Origin: Streptomyces werraensis
GTDB lineage: Bacteria; Actinomycetota; Actinomycetes; Streptomycetales; Streptomycetaceae
Assembly: GCA_014656175.1 (NCBI GenBank)
Contig: BNBX01000006.1
Span: forward strand, 434,001 to 498,000
Reading direction: 5' to 3'
Length of the DNA stretch: 64,000 bases
The notes under the pieces were generated by a model that was not told the origin of the DNA, did not search any database, and worked only from the letters and a program-made list of their open reading frames with translations. Position numbers and translations under genes: made by a program. Of the stretch, positions 9,302 through 18,936 are shown one piece after another (the stretch's first letter is position 1; each line of letters starts with the position of its first letter).

Positions 9302-10372
9302 ATGGCTGAGGATCCGGTGCGTCGGCCGGGTGCCGCGCTGGGGTATGAAAGCCCATGGCAGGGAGTGCTTTTCCTGTTGGGCTTCTCCGCCCTGTTCGCG
9401 CTGGTGGCCGTGGTCTGCTCCGTCCTCGCGTTCTTCCTGCGCGGCTGGCAGACAGGGTGCCTTGTGCTCGTGGGTGTGGTGGCGCCGGCCGTCCTCGTCA
9501 ACCTGGCTCGGGACAAGGTGGTCGAGATCGCCGGGAGCCGGGCACGGGACGCGGGTGCCCCCGGCCGGCCGGAACCGGCTGATGCCCCGGACCAGCCGTC
9601 GGTCTGGGTGGTCGTCTCGGCGCTCACGCTGCTGCTGGGGGTCTTGGGGGCCGCGGGGATGCTGGCCGGTCTAGTGGCCTTCCTGGTGAGCGGATGGGGC
9701 ACGGCTTTCCTTCTGCTCGGTGCGGGGGCCGCGGGCGCGGTCGTCGGGTTCGCGCCGCTCGGATGGCTCCGGCAGAAACGGAAGCGGCTGCCGGGGCCGA
9801 CCCCTCGTGTACGGACAGCGGCAGCCGAGCTCGGTCTCGGCGATCACCTGTACGGAATGCATGGGAGCAATCCGCTGTTCTGGCTGGTCATGGCCCCGTT
9901 GGTCGTGGCCGCCGTTGTCGGCCTCATGGGCGGGCTGACCTGGCTGGTGGGTGATGGTGAAGGCCTCGAAGAAGTAGCGGGATCCCTTCTGCTGATCTTC
10001 GGCGTGCTGTTCCTGGCCGGCCCTTACCTGGCCGGGATGATCCTTGTGTTCATGCCGAAATCGTTGGTGCGTACGCATCTGTTCACGGGTGGAGTCGTCC
10101 AGTCGGTCAACGGCCGCGTCACCAGCGCGCGGTGGGAGGACGTCCGGGCCGTCGAGGCGGACAGGCGCGGCGTCGCGGTCAGGGGGTGCTGGATCCTCTG
10201 CGCTGCTGACCAGGGCCGCTTGTACATCCGCGCGGACCGGGAACCCGTCGGGGACGAGACCCGGTTCTGGCATTTCTGCCGGGTTCTGGTCAGAGAAGCG
10301 GAGCAACGCCGGATCCCCGTGCAGCCGGTGCTGCTCACCGAGACGCAGAACCGGACCCGGCCGCGGGATTGA
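9302..10372 (+). CDS. multi-pass membrane protein of unknown function
   Basis: 356 residues from ATG 9302, with GGAGGGAAAG directly upstream; longer in-frame starts lack this. Hydrophobic segments lie near residues 20-45, 55-72, 100-150 (probably two), 180-205 and 215-245. The soluble C-terminal about 100 residues (VNGRVTSARWEDVRAVEADRRG) look like a PH-like fold found in some actinobacterial membrane proteins. No enzymatic motif is visible. A short hairpin at 10399 follows. Function unknown. Confidence 0.7.
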   Translation: MAEDPVRRPGAALGYESPWQGVLFLLGFSALFALVAVVCSVLAFFLRGWQTGCLVLVGVVAPAVLVNLARDKVVEIAGSRARDAGAPGRPEPADAPDQPSVWVVVSALTLLLGVLGAAGMLAGLVAFLVSGWGTAFLLLGAGAAGAVVGFAPLGWLRQKRKRLPGPTPRVRTAAAELGLGDHLYGMHGSNPLFWLVMAPLVVAAVVGLMGGLTWLVGDGEGLEEVAGSLLLIFGVLFLAGPYLAGMILVFMPKSLVRTHLFTGGVVQSVNGRVTSARWEDVRAVEADRRGVAVRGCWILCAADQGRLYIRADREPVGDETRFWHFCRVLVREAEQRRIPVQPVLLTETQNRTRPRD

Positions 10373-10398
10373 GCATGAGCCGGGCCGTGGCAGTCCGT

Positions 10399-10415
10399 CC
10401 GGTCCAGTGGACCGG
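10399..10415. terminator. short hairpin after the membrane-protein gene
   Basis: CCGGTCC-AGT-GGACCGG, a perfect 7-bp stem with a 3-base loop, 26 bases beyond the stop at 10372. It is small for a terminator. Confidence 0.45.
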
Positions 10416-10956
10416 CGCGGTGCGTGCTCGGACGGGCCCGCAGCCTCGGCTAATCACCGGTTGACGGCCTACACCGCCGGTCTGCTGGGGGGCATTCCGC
10501 GAGAGCCTGTTCGGCAGGACTCGCGAAGGCCGGGTCAGGCCGCTGCTGGGAGCTGAGCTGGGGGTGTCGTTCGGACGGGAGACGGCCCGCCGCCGACCGG
10601 GTGAAGGCGCTCGGACGTCCCGCTGCCCTGATCTCCTCGCGTGCGCGGCGTCCGGCGTGGGTCGGCATCGGCGGCGCACGGTCTGGACGGCGGCGGTCAG
10701 ACACAGGGCGGCTTCAACCGGACATGGATCCGGCGCCCGGCATGTGACGGTCAGTATGTTGAGCTCTCCGCACAGGATGCACCGACGACTGGGCGGCGGA
10801 TCCCCGGGGCTGAGGCTCGGCCCCCTGTCGACGGGTGGACGTGTTGAAGGAGGTCCAACCCGAGGGACTCGCGCGCAGCTGCCGATGCTGGAGGGGCCCG
10901 GCAGGCGTTCCCCGGCCGGGTCGTTCGAGCGAGCCCGGACCGGGCAGACGGGGCCC
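10416..10956. other. intergenic region, no gene seen
   Basis: About 540 bases. The frame of the VOC gene stays open upstream to 10564, but that extension is proline/arginine/glycine rich without a domain. No other recognisable coding sequence. Confidence 0.4.
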
Positions 10957-11406
10957 ATGACCGACGACACAAGCCGTATCCGGCTGGTGCAGACCGTGCT
11001 CGACAGCACCGACGCCCGCACACTCGCCGAGTTCTATCGGTCCCTGCTGGGTCTCGAATACGCGGAAGGAGACGAGCCGCCTCCGCCCGGCGTACCGGAC
11101 GAGCACGGCAGGGACTGGCTCGTCCTGCGCGATCCCGGCGGCGGACGGCAGCTCGCCTTCCAGCAGGTGGAGCACCTGCGGGAGCCGGACTGGCCCGACG
11201 GCCCGGTGCCTCAGCAGATGCACCTCGACCTGAGCGTCGCCTCGCTGGAGGAGTTGCTGAACCAGCACCAGCGCGTGCTCGCCCTCGGCGGCCGTCTCCT
11301 CAGCAACCGGGACCAGCCGGATCCCGACGACGAGGAGCGCTTCCGTGTCTACCGGGACCCCCAAGGCCACCCGTTCTGCATCTTCGTCGCCGAGCGAGAG
11401 GCGTAG
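10957..11406 (+). CDS. VOC-family (glyoxalase/bleomycin-resistance fold) protein
   Basis: 149 residues from ATG 10957. The two beta-alpha-beta-beta-beta halves of the vicinal oxygen chelate fold are visible: LVQTVLDSTDARTLAEFYRSLLGLEY at the start, and MHLDLSVASLEELLNQHQRVLALGG ... YRDPQGHPFCIFV at the end. Such proteins bind a metal or small ligand and act as dioxygenases, isomerases or drug-binding proteins; the sequence does not say which. The start was chosen because homology begins just after it; the ribosome site is weak. Confidence 0.8.
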   Translation: MTDDTSRIRLVQTVLDSTDARTLAEFYRSLLGLEYAEGDEPPPPGVPDEHGRDWLVLRDPGGGRQLAFQQVEHLREPDWPDGPVPQQMHLDLSVASLEELLNQHQRVLALGGRLLSNRDQPDPDDEERFRVYRDPQGHPFCIFVAEREA

Positions 11407-11929
11407 CCCGGCAAGATCAGGATGTCAGGTCGCCAGCGGGCGGGTCATCGGGGAGGCAGGCAGGCCGTCGTCCAGGACCTGGAGGGTGGCCGGGAGGGGA
11501 GTGCGGACACCCCGCGTCGGCGGGAAGGACGTCCAACGCGGCGCGGAACTGTCGCGTTGGAACGGAACACCCCCGTGCTGGCGGGGAGGACCGCGCAGCC
11601 GGGCCACGTCCCAGGTGGGGATTGCCGTGCCGGCGCGTCTTGCTTGTTGCCCGAACCGTGGTCACCTTCGCGTGGCTCGGATGCGGACCTCCACGACGTC
11701 CGAGGGTGCGGTTGCGGGAAAGCGGGGATAGACAGGCCTCACGGTCACCGAGGACCGTCGCGGGTCCGCTCAGGAGAACACACCCATGCGCGGCATCAGG
11801 GAACACGCCTCAGCCAGGGCACGGGCGAGCACGGACCACGGTGCCGCAACGCTGACAAAGGCCGGAAGGGTGCCCGCCCGTGCGTGCGGCCCAAGTCAGC
11901 GGGTGACCGGCATCCCCTGCCCGGAATGC
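11407..11929. other. intergenic region, no gene seen
   Basis: About 520 bases between the VOC gene and the broken TetR gene. Several frames stay open because of GC bias, but none shows a family signature or good ribosome site. Confidence 0.4.
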
Positions 11930-12413
11930 TCATGCGGTCGTCGTGCGGGTGGTGTGAGCGAGGATGGCTGCCCGGGCGGACACCTTGGCGGCGTCGACGA
12001 CCGCCCGGTCCTGCAGCAGGCGTCCGGAGGCCAGGGCTCCGTCGATGAGCAGCCCGAGATGTGCAGCCAGCTGGGCCGGTTGTGCGGCGCCTGCGGCTCC
12101 GGCGAGGCCGGTCAGCCACTCCTGGCGGCGCCGGGTGTGGGCGACGGTGGCCGCGTGGGCCTTGGAATCGAGCTCGGCCTCGACGGCGGCGCTGACGAAG
12201 GGGCAGCCGAAGAAGCCGTGGCGGTCGAAGGAGGCCAGAAGCGCATCGAAGAGGCCCACCAGCTGCTGGGCCGGGTCGGGCCCCGCGGCGTGGGCAGCCT
12301 CCTGCAACCGTCCCATCCACGACTCGTCCGTGCGCCGCAGGTAGGCGGCGACGAGATCGTCCTTGGTGCGGAAGTGTGCGTACAGGGTGGACTTCGCCAC
12401 TCCGGAACGGTCC
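11930..12413 (-). pseudogene. TetR-family regulator, 5' end lost at an IS junction
   Basis: The frame reads the end of a TetR DNA-binding domain (RSGVAKSTLYAHFRTKDDLVAAYLRR) and a full ligand-binding domain to the stop at 11930. Upstream of the recognition helix, at about 12408-12414, homology stops and the DNA becomes a transposase read on the other strand. The first roughly 30 residues, including the start codon and first HTH helix, are therefore missing. The frame remains open across the junction (up to 12568), but the added residues are antisense to the transposase. A functional regulator is unlikely. Confidence 0.8.
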
Positions 12414-12873
12414 CGCGGTGGGCTGACAACCAAGATCCACCTCGCAGCCGATGCCCGCTGCCGACCCCTCGCGTTCGTTCTCACCGCTGGCCAGGCCGGC
12501 GATGCACCGGCCTTCACAGACGTCATGGCCCGCCTGCGCGTTACCCAGCGGCGCGGACGCCCTCGCACCAGGCCGGACGTGGTCCTGGCGGACAGGCGTA
12601 TTCATCCCGTGCGATCCGCAGCCACCTGCGCAAGCGCGGCATCCGGGTGGTGATCCCGGTCCCGGCAGATCAGCCTGGCCACCGGCTGCCTCGAGGCAGC
12701 CGGGGCGGCAGGCCACGGGCCTTCGACCGCGAGACCTACAAGCAGCGCAACACCGTCGAGCGGTGCATCAACCGCCTCAAGCAGTGGCGCGGCATCGCCA
12801 CCCGCTACGAAAGACGACCATCTACCTGGCCGGACTCCACATCGCCGGCATCCTCCTGTGGTCCGCCCGCTGA
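12408..12873 (+). pseudogene. IS5-family transposase remnant, truncated and frameshifted
   Basis: Three frames in series spell the C-terminal two-thirds of an IS5-type DDE transposase. First is RSRGGLTTKIHLAADARCRP to about 12600. Then comes YSSRAIRSHLRKRGIRVVIP ... NTVERCINRLKQWRGIATRY, which carries the Glu of the DDE triad in VERCIN. Last is TTIYLAGLHIAGILLWSAR to 12873. Two frameshifts and a missing N-terminus make it inactive. Its left end is fused to the TetR gene at about 12410, but the normal IS end is absent there, so later deletion is likely. Confidence 0.85.
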
Positions 12874-12938
12874 TCCAAACGAAAGCCCCTAGCCGGCACC
12901 CCGGCCATGCGGCAACCAGAGAGGTAACTGAAACCCGC

Positions 12939-13844
12939 TCATTCCAGCACGCCCACGGGCGTGCGTACGGTGTTCCGCAGGCGGGCTGCGTCCCGGCTCG
13001 GGGGCGCGCCGAACTGGCGACGGTACTCGCGGCTGAACTGCGACGGGTTGTCGTATCCGACCCGTCGGCCGACTCCCGTGACGTCACCCGGGTGGGCGGC
13101 GAGCAGCAGCCGGGCCTCCTGCAACCGGATCTGCTTCTGGAACTGGATGGGGCTCATCGCCGTCACCGCCTGGAAGTTGCGGTAGAAGGCCGAGACACTC
13201 ATGCCGGAGAGGCGCGCGACGTCCTCCACCCGGAAAGACTCCGCGTAGTGATCGCGGATCCAGCCCACGGCCCGGGAGATGTGGCTCAGTCCGCTGTCCG
13301 CAAGGCCGAGCTGGCGCACCGCCGCTCCCTGGTCACTGGTGATCAGACGCCACAAAATCTCGCGTTTGATCAGCGGCGCCAGCACAGTCCGGTCGCGGGG
13401 TTCGTCGAGCAGGCGCAGCAGCCGGACCACCGCGTCGAGCAGCGCGGCGGGCGCGTCGCTGACGGCGATCCCCGACGGGACGCCTTCGCCGACGCGGGGG
13501 GCATCTCCCGGCCGGGCCTGCAGCAGCAGTTCGGCGACGGCGGACGGCTCCAGCGCGAGGCCGAAGCCGAGGGCCGGCTGCTCGGGACCGGCCCGGGTGA
13601 ACTGCCCGGTGACCGGCAGGTCGACGGACGCGACCAGGTACTGCCCGGGGCCGTACTCGTAGACCCGGTCGCCGAGCGCGAGGCGTTTGGCGCCCTGGGC
13701 GATGACCGCAAGCACCGTGCCGGACATGGAGGGCGCCGGCGGGTCTGACCGGTCGACCTTCGAGATGAAGACGCCGTCGATGGCGGTCGTCCAGTCGGGC
13801 CGGGCATGCCGGGCCAACAGGGTGCGGAGCTCGTCGAGGTGCAT
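12939..13844 (-). CDS. AraC-family transcriptional regulator
   Basis: 301 residues from ATG 13844. The N-terminal half is an AraC-type cupin ligand-binding domain (MSGTVLAVIAQGAKRLALGDRVYEYGPGQYLVASVDLP). The C-terminal double HTH covers about 190-290 (FRVEDVARLSGMSVSAFYRNFQAVTAMSP; GYDNPSQFSREYRRQFG). It is divergent from the monooxygenase/esterase/SDR operon starting at 13988, with 143 bases between, and is its likely regulator. Confidence 0.9.
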   Translation of the reverse strand: MHLDELRTLLARHARPDWTTAIDGVFISKVDRSDPPAPSMSGTVLAVIAQGAKRLALGDRVYEYGPGQYLVASVDLPVTGQFTRAGPEQPALGFGLALEPSAVAELLLQARPGDAPRVGEGVPSGIAVSDAPAALLDAVVRLLRLLDEPRDRTVLAPLIKREILWRLITSDQGAAVRQLGLADSGLSHISRAVGWIRDHYAESFRVEDVARLSGMSVSAFYRNFQAVTAMSPIQFQKQIRLQEARLLLAAHPGDVTGVGRRVGYDNPSQFSREYRRQFGAPPSRDAARLRNTVRTPVGVLE

Positions 13845-13987
13845 GCGTCCATTGCAGCACCCTCAAGGCCGCGGCTCCCGTGGTCGGGAGGATCGTGCAA
13901 GTACCGGAGAGCATCCTTCTAACGTTTCCGCACGTCAGCTCGGTTGAATGGAATCACCTCACTCCATCACCGACGAAGAGGTCATCC

Positions 13988-14305
13988 ATGATCGCAAACT
14001 ATGGCTTCCAAGCCACCGTGACCGCCAGGCCCGGAATGGGTGACCGCCTGGTCGACCTGCTGTTGTCCGCGCTGAACGACGGCGGTCCCGGCACGAGCGA
14101 ACACTGCGTCGTCTACCTGGTCTGCCGTTCCGCGTCCGACCCCGACGTCGTCCACGTCACCGAGGGCTGGACCAGCGAGGAGGACCACCACCGGGTCTTC
14201 GCCGGTGAGGCCGCCCAAGCCCTTGTGGCGCGGCTCGACGGACTGCTGGCCGGAGAGTCCGCGTACACCGACTACGTCCCGGTCCGCGGCAAGGCCGCCT
14301 TCTGA
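13988..14305 (+). CDS. ABM-family monooxygenase-like protein
   Basis: 105 residues from ATG 13988, with GAAGAGG eight bases upstream. The small ferredoxin-like antibiotic-biosynthesis-monooxygenase fold is indicated by FQATVTARPGMGDRLVDLLLSAL at the N-terminus, the central HVTEGWTSEEDHHRVF and the LARLDGLL-type end. Members oxidise aromatics or degrade haem without a bound cofactor; substrate here is unknown. First gene of a probable operon with the esterase (110-base gap) and SDR. Confidence 0.8.
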   Translation: MIANYGFQATVTARPGMGDRLVDLLLSALNDGGPGTSEHCVVYLVCRSASDPDVVHVTEGWTSEEDHHRVFAGEAAQALVARLDGLLAGESAYTDYVPVRGKAAF

Positions 14306-14415
14306 AGCCACCCCGCACCCCTGGCCCGCCGCCTCGGCTCCCGGCGATGCGGCTGCCTTTCCCGCCCGACCTCGCTGCACTGCTGCTTGTGCACCACTCG
14401 ACCGAAGGCAACGAC

Positions 14416-15384
14416 ATGACCATGGCACGACCCGCACTGGACCCCGAGCTTCGTGAGCTGGCCGCCGACATGCCGCTGATGTCCCGGCTCAGCCCGGACG
14501 TCCTCGCGCAGCTGCGCCGGCTCCCCCCGACGCCGGTCGAATCCCTCCTCGCCCACCGGCAGGTCGACCGGCAGGAGGTCACCGTGCGAGCCAAGGACGG
14601 CGCCCCGATCCCGCTGTCGGTCTTCAGCCCCGCCCGCACTGATCGCACCACTGCCGCGCCTTGCGTCTACTGGATGCACGGCGGCGGGATGATCATGGGC
14701 GACCGCTTCTCGCAGCTCGACATCCCGCTCGAGTGGCTCGACCGGCTCGGCGCGGTCGTGGTCTGCGTGGACTACCGGCTCGCACCCGAGGCGACCGGCA
14801 CAACCCTGGTCGACGACTGCTACCAGGGACTGCTCTGGATCGCCGAACACTCCGCCGAACTGGGTATCGACCCCGCCCGTGTCGTCGTCGCGGGCGCCAG
14901 CGCAGGCGGCGGCCTCGCGGCCGGCGTCACCCTGCTGGCCCGCGACCTGGGCACCCCGGCGATTGCCGCGCAGCTGCTGATCTGCCCCATGCTCGACCAC
15001 CGCAACACCAGCGTCTCCAGCCGCCAGTACGCTGACGGGCCCGGCGTCTGGACCCGCGAGATGAACGCGTTCGGATGGCGCTGTGTCCTCGGCGACCTGA
15101 CCGACGACGAGATCCCCCCATACGTCTCACCCGCCCTGGCCGACGACCTCTCGGGCCTGCCGACCACTTACGTCGACACCGGCTCCGCCGAAGTCTTCCG
15201 CGACGAGGACACCGACTACGCCACCCGCATCTGGGCGGCCGGCGGCCAGGCCGAACTCCACGTCTGGGCGGGCGGCTTCCACGGCTTCGACGCGCTGTAC
15301 CCGCAGGCCCGCATATCGGCCACGGCCCGCCGGACCCGCGCCGACTGGCTGGCCCGAGTCCTGTCCCCGGACCGCGCCGCATGA
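14416..15384 (+). CDS. HSL-family alpha/beta hydrolase (esterase)
   Basis: 322 residues from ATG 14416 (MTMARPALDP). Hormone-sensitive-lipase family motifs are complete: oxyanion HGGG at 88-91, nucleophile elbow GASAGG with Ser162, acidic residue region SAEVFRDED and terminal histidine GGFHGF. It is expected to hydrolyse short acyl esters in the cytoplasm. It sits between the ABM-like gene and the SDR, so the three may process one small ester substrate. Confidence 0.85.
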   Translation: MTMARPALDPELRELAADMPLMSRLSPDVLAQLRRLPPTPVESLLAHRQVDRQEVTVRAKDGAPIPLSVFSPARTDRTTAAPCVYWMHGGGMIMGDRFSQLDIPLEWLDRLGAVVVCVDYRLAPEATGTTLVDDCYQGLLWIAEHSAELGIDPARVVVAGASAGGGLAAGVTLLARDLGTPAIAAQLLICPMLDHRNTSVSSRQYADGPGVWTREMNAFGWRCVLGDLTDDEIPPYVSPALADDLSGLPTTYVDTGSAEVFRDEDTDYATRIWAAGGQAELHVWAGGFHGFDALYPQARISATARRTRADWLARVLSPDRAA

Positions 15385-15432
15385 CGCCGCCGACCCCTCA
15401 GGCACACCCCACTGCACCCAGGAGGACCAACC

Positions 15433-16194
15433 ATGAAGATCGCCATCGTCACGGGCGCCAGCTCCGGCATCGGACAGGGCGCCGCGATCGAGATCGCCCG
15501 GCGCGGAACCGGAGTCATCCTGACCTACGGCAAGAACCAGCAAGGAGCGCTGGAGACGACCGCCGCCATCGAGAAGGAGGGCGGCACCGCCGTCGCGCTG
15601 CCGCTGGACGTGGGCGAGACCGGCACCTTCGCGGCCTTCCGCGACACGGTGGCCGCGGTGCTGCGCGAGACCTGGCAACGCGACACGTTCGACTACCTGG
15701 TCAACAACGCCGGGTTCGCACAGACATCGTTGATCGAGGACACTACCGAGGAGACGTTCGACAGGCTCATGCGAGTCCTGCTGAAGGGACCGTACTTCCT
15801 GACGCAGCGGCTACTGCCCCTGATGGCAGACGGCGGGGCCATCGTCAACACGAGCAGCAGTTCGGCGACGGCGACGGCCGGCCTGGAGCCCGGCTACTCC
15901 GTCTACGCGTCGATGAAGGGCGGTCTGGACGTCCTGACCCGGTACATGGCCAAGGAGTTCAGCGCGCGGCGCATCCGCGTCAACGCCGTCTCCCCGGGAT
16001 CGACCCGCACCCGGATCGCCGACGACGCGTTCACCCGGTTCCCCGAGGTCGTCCCGGCCCTCGCGGCGAAGACCGCGCTCGGCCGCGTCGGCGAGCCCCA
16101 CGACATCGGCGCGGTGATCGCCACGCTCGCTTCCGACGACAGCCGCTGGGTCACCGCTCAGAACATCGAAGTATCGGGCGGCCTCAATCTTTGA
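15433..16194 (+). CDS. SDR-family oxidoreductase
   Basis: 253 residues from ATG 15433, with CAGGAGG nine bases upstream. The classical SDR pattern is complete: TGASSGIGQG nucleotide-binding motif, NNAGF, the Ser of NTSSSSATATA and the YxxxK of YSVYASMKGG. It reduces or oxidises a carbonyl/alcohol with NAD(P)H. It lies 48 bases after the esterase, third gene of the operon next to the AraC gene. Confidence 0.88.
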   Translation: MKIAIVTGASSGIGQGAAIEIARRGTGVILTYGKNQQGALETTAAIEKEGGTAVALPLDVGETGTFAAFRDTVAAVLRETWQRDTFDYLVNNAGFAQTSLIEDTTEETFDRLMRVLLKGPYFLTQRLLPLMADGGAIVNTSSSSATATAGLEPGYSVYASMKGGLDVLTRYMAKEFSARRIRVNAVSPGSTRTRIADDAFTRFPEVVPALAAKTALGRVGEPHDIGAVIATLASDDSRWVTAQNIEVSGGLNL

Positions 16195-16990
16195 GACCAG
16201 TTCCCCACGTCGCCCCCCTCCCCGCCCCTACCCGGGCCCCCGGATCCGCCCAGGTCACAGCGCAGCACAGAGGCGATCCCGCGCGCAGCCGCACGGTCGG
16301 CCGCCGGTTCGCCGACCCGGGTAGCGCCGCCGCATGCACCCCCCACACGCCGACGCCGGGACGGGAGACCCGGCGTGCGCCCGTGGCGAAGGCCCGCATT
16401 GCTTCCGCCACTCCATGCCCCGTCCTGGTCCGCCGCCCGCCTCGAACCGGCGTGACCTGCGCCCAGGGCCACGACGCGCTCACCCCGCCTCACCTCGGAC
16501 ACCACCACGTCCGTGTCTGGAGGGCCGAGGTCGACGGCTGGATCCGCCTGCTCGTCGAGCACCGGTCCGCCTGCCGGCAGGGCGCGCCCTTCGCCGACCG
16601 GGGACGCGGTGAGCATCACCACGATGTCCACCACCGGTGCGGCCCCGGTATGGGAAACAGCGATCGCTGCCGCAGCTGCCGGTCTCACGGGCAGCGTCTT
16701 CGGCGGCATGGCACAGCTCACGAGAAACCGGACGTCACGCAGCTACGCCGAGGCCCTGCAGGGCCCGCGACCAGGTGGGAAGCGTTGAGGGGCGTCAGCG
16801 GACCCAGGCGGGCGATTCACTGGTGCGCAGCACACGCAGGAGTCGTGGATCACGACGGTGAGTGATGTCGCGGGGGTATGTTCGGAGACGGTAGAGCCGG
16901 GCCGGGTGCGTGTGGCGACGGTTCCGGCCGGCAACTGACGTTGCTGAGGAGCGGCCCGTCGTCGCGACGAAGCGATTCCAGGAGTCCCTG
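16195..16990. other. intergenic region with one possible small gene
   Basis: About 800 bases between the SDR and the DUF899 gene. Apart from the small frame at 16609-16788 no coding signal is convincing. Confidence 0.4.
16609..16788 (+). CDS. possible small protein with one hydrophobic segment
   Basis: 59 residues from GTG 16609 (GGGGACGC upstream) or 54 from ATG 16624. A hydrophobic helix (ETAIAAAAAGLTGSVFGGMA) is followed by a basic tail. This could be a small single-pass membrane protein, but homology is not recognised and the frame could be chance. Confidence 0.25.
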   Translation: MSITTMSTTGAAPVWETAIAAAAAGLTGSVFGGMAQLTRNRTSRSYAEALQGPRPGGKR

Positions 16991-17833
16991 ATGTCCGAGA
17001 ATCCCAGCAAGGCGCAGCCGTCCGTCGTCGACCGCGTGGTCTTCGAGCAGCAGGTGGAAGAGCTGCGGGCCAGGGAGAAGGCCCACACCCGGGAAGGCGA
17101 CGCGATCGCTGCCGCTCGCCGCAGGCTCCCGATGGTCGAGGTGGCCGCGGACAGTCCGCTGATGGGGCCGGACGGTCCCATGACGCTCCTGGAGGCGTTC
17201 GAAGGTCGACGCCAGATGATCGCCTACTACTTCATGTGGTGGCCGGGCCGGCCTGCCGGTGAGCAGTGCGAGGGCTGTACCTGGGTGATGAGCCACGTGG
17301 GTGAGCTGGCCTATCTGCACTCCCGTGACATCACCTTCGCCGTGTTCTGCCAGGGACGCAACACCGCCTACGGCTTCGCAGACGCGCAGACGTCGTACGA
17401 GGAGAGTCTGCGCTATCGCGCCTTCATGGGCTGGACGATGCCGTGGTACTCCGCCCAGCCCTCGCTCGAGTCGCTTCTCGCCGGTCGGGAGCTGGGCTTG
17501 TTCCACCTGGTGTGCTATCTGCGTGACGGTGACCGTATCTTCGAGACCTACTGGACCAAACGTCGCGGGGCCGAGGCAGTGGACTACAGCTACGCGCTGA
17601 TGGACCTCACGGTGTTCGGGCGGCAGGAGAGCTGGGAGGACTCACCGGCAGGCTGGCCGCGTCTCGGGCAGGCGACGCGGACCCTGGGCGGGGCGCCCGA
17701 CTGGCCACCGCTGCGGGAGGAACGACCGATCGGACGTCCCACAGCCCAATGGCCGCGCGTCGACGCCGGCCGCTCCGACGACCTGGGCGTCACCGGTACG
17801 GGCCCGACGACCGAGTCTGGTCACTGTCACTGA
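16991..17833 (+). CDS. DUF899-family thioredoxin-fold protein
   Basis: 280 residues from ATG 16991, which follows CCAGGAGTCCCTG; the frame is open further upstream without homology. Family features are RREKAHTRE-type LRAREKAHTREGDAIAAARRRLPMV at the start, LLEAFEGRRQMIAYYFMWW, CEGCTWVMSHVGELAYLHSRD with a CxxC-like CEGC pair, and RDGDRIFETYWTKRRGAEA near the end. The family is thioredoxin-like and of unknown biochemical role. The last about 50 residues are charged and probably disordered. Confidence 0.85.
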   Translation: MSENPSKAQPSVVDRVVFEQQVEELRAREKAHTREGDAIAAARRRLPMVEVAADSPLMGPDGPMTLLEAFEGRRQMIAYYFMWWPGRPAGEQCEGCTWVMSHVGELAYLHSRDITFAVFCQGRNTAYGFADAQTSYEESLRYRAFMGWTMPWYSAQPSLESLLAGRELGLFHLVCYLRDGDRIFETYWTKRRGAEAVDYSYALMDLTVFGRQESWEDSPAGWPRLGQATRTLGGAPDWPPLREERPIGRPTAQWPRVDAGRSDDLGVTGTGPTTESGHCH

Positions 17834-18186
17834 GAACGCCAGTAACTCGGCCACTTCCTACGGCTGTACTTCGGCGTCCGACCGTAACAGGGCGAGGGCC
17901 TCCTCAATGCGCCCCATGCCTGTTGCAGGCGGGGAGCGGTGCTCTCCGGCGTGCGGCGATCCGCGTGGGTGGTGCCGCCACTGCCGGCGGCACCACGCTG
18001 CGCAGACCGGTGGGCGTCCTTGACGGGTCGGTTGGGAGTCCGTGCTGCCTGGCCGACGGCACTGCCTCGGCCACGTCCCGAGCCGTTGCCGGGACGCCTC
18101 AGGGGCCGGCGCAACGACCAGTCGTCCGTTGCGCCGGGCCCGGCCGCTCTGGTCAGCAGCGCCTGCCGGCACTGCTCCCACAGGGT
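17834..18186. other. intergenic region with a possible gene-end remnant
   Basis: 353 bases. On the minus strand a run ending at 17858 reads GRIEEALALLRSDAEVQP and a stop, the look of a tetratricopeptide-type protein tail, with nothing recognisable before it. Otherwise empty. Confidence 0.3.
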
Positions 18187-18936
18187 TCAGACGGCGACGC
18201 GCCCGCCGTCGACGGGGACGATTGCACCATGCACGAAGCTCGCCTCGTCGCTCGCCAGGAACGCGATCACGGAAGCGATCTCCTGCGGACTCGCCGGCCG
18301 GCCCGCTGGGGCGTTGGTGGCGAGCGCGCCCAGGGCGTCGCCCATTTGGGCGGTGCCCTCGGTCCGCGTCGGGCCGACGCCGACGGCGTTGACGCGTACG
18401 CCCCGCGGACCGTACTCGGCCGCCCAGGACTTGGTCAGCAGGTTCACGGCGGCCTTGCTCGACCCGTACAGGGCCATGCCCGCCATGCCGAAGTCGGCCA
18501 CCATGGTGCTGAGGTTGATGATGGAGCCGCGGCCGCGCTCCGCCATGGCCGGCGCGAGTTCGGCCACGAGGTAGTAAGGGGCCTTCACGTTCAGTGCGTA
18601 CACCGCGTCGAACTGATCCTCCGCGGTGTCGGCGGTGGGGCCGAAGGGGTAGATGCCCGCGTTGTTCACCAGGACATCGACCGCGCCGCCGATGTCGGTC
18701 GCGCGCCGCGCGAGGTCGCGTGCCGCCTCGGCCGTGGTCAGATCGGCGGCCAGGAAGTCGGCCTTGCCGCCGTGCGCGCGGATGGCGGCGGTCACGGACT
18801 CGCCGCGCGACGCGTCCCGTCCGGCGACCAGCACGTGCGCTCCGCGCTCGGCGAGGAGGGCCGCTGTCGCCGCGCCGATACCGCTGGTCGCCCCGGTGAC
18901 CAGGGCTACGTTTCCGGCAAGATAGGAAGAATTCAC
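18187..18936 (-). CDS. SDR-family oxidoreductase
   Basis: 249 residues from GTG 18936 (VNSSYLAGN), chosen because GGAG lies eight bases upstream; longer frames start at 18975. Motifs: TGATSGIGAA, NNAGIYPFG, the catalytic Ser of INLSTM and Tyr/Lys of YGSSKAAVN, then GPTRTEG. A FabG/KR-like reductase of unknown substrate. The LysR gene at 19312 is upstream in the same orientation, separated by 375 bases. Confidence 0.87.
   Translation of the reverse strand: MNSSYLAGNVALVTGATSGIGAATAALLAERGAHVLVAGRDASRGESVTAAIRAHGGKADFLAADLTTAEAARDLARRATDIGGAVDVLVNNAGIYPFGPTADTAEDQFDAVYALNVKAPYYLVAELAPAMAERGRGSIINLSTMVADFGMAGMALYGSSKAAVNLLTKSWAAEYGPRGVRVNAVGVGPTRTEGTAQMGDALGALATNAPAGRPASPQEIASVIAFLASDEASFVHGAIVPVDGGRVAV

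Noticed and set aside
11417..11806. Minus-strand frame of 129 codons between the VOC and TetR genes
   Set aside because: Pro/Arg-rich translation without motif or ribosome site.
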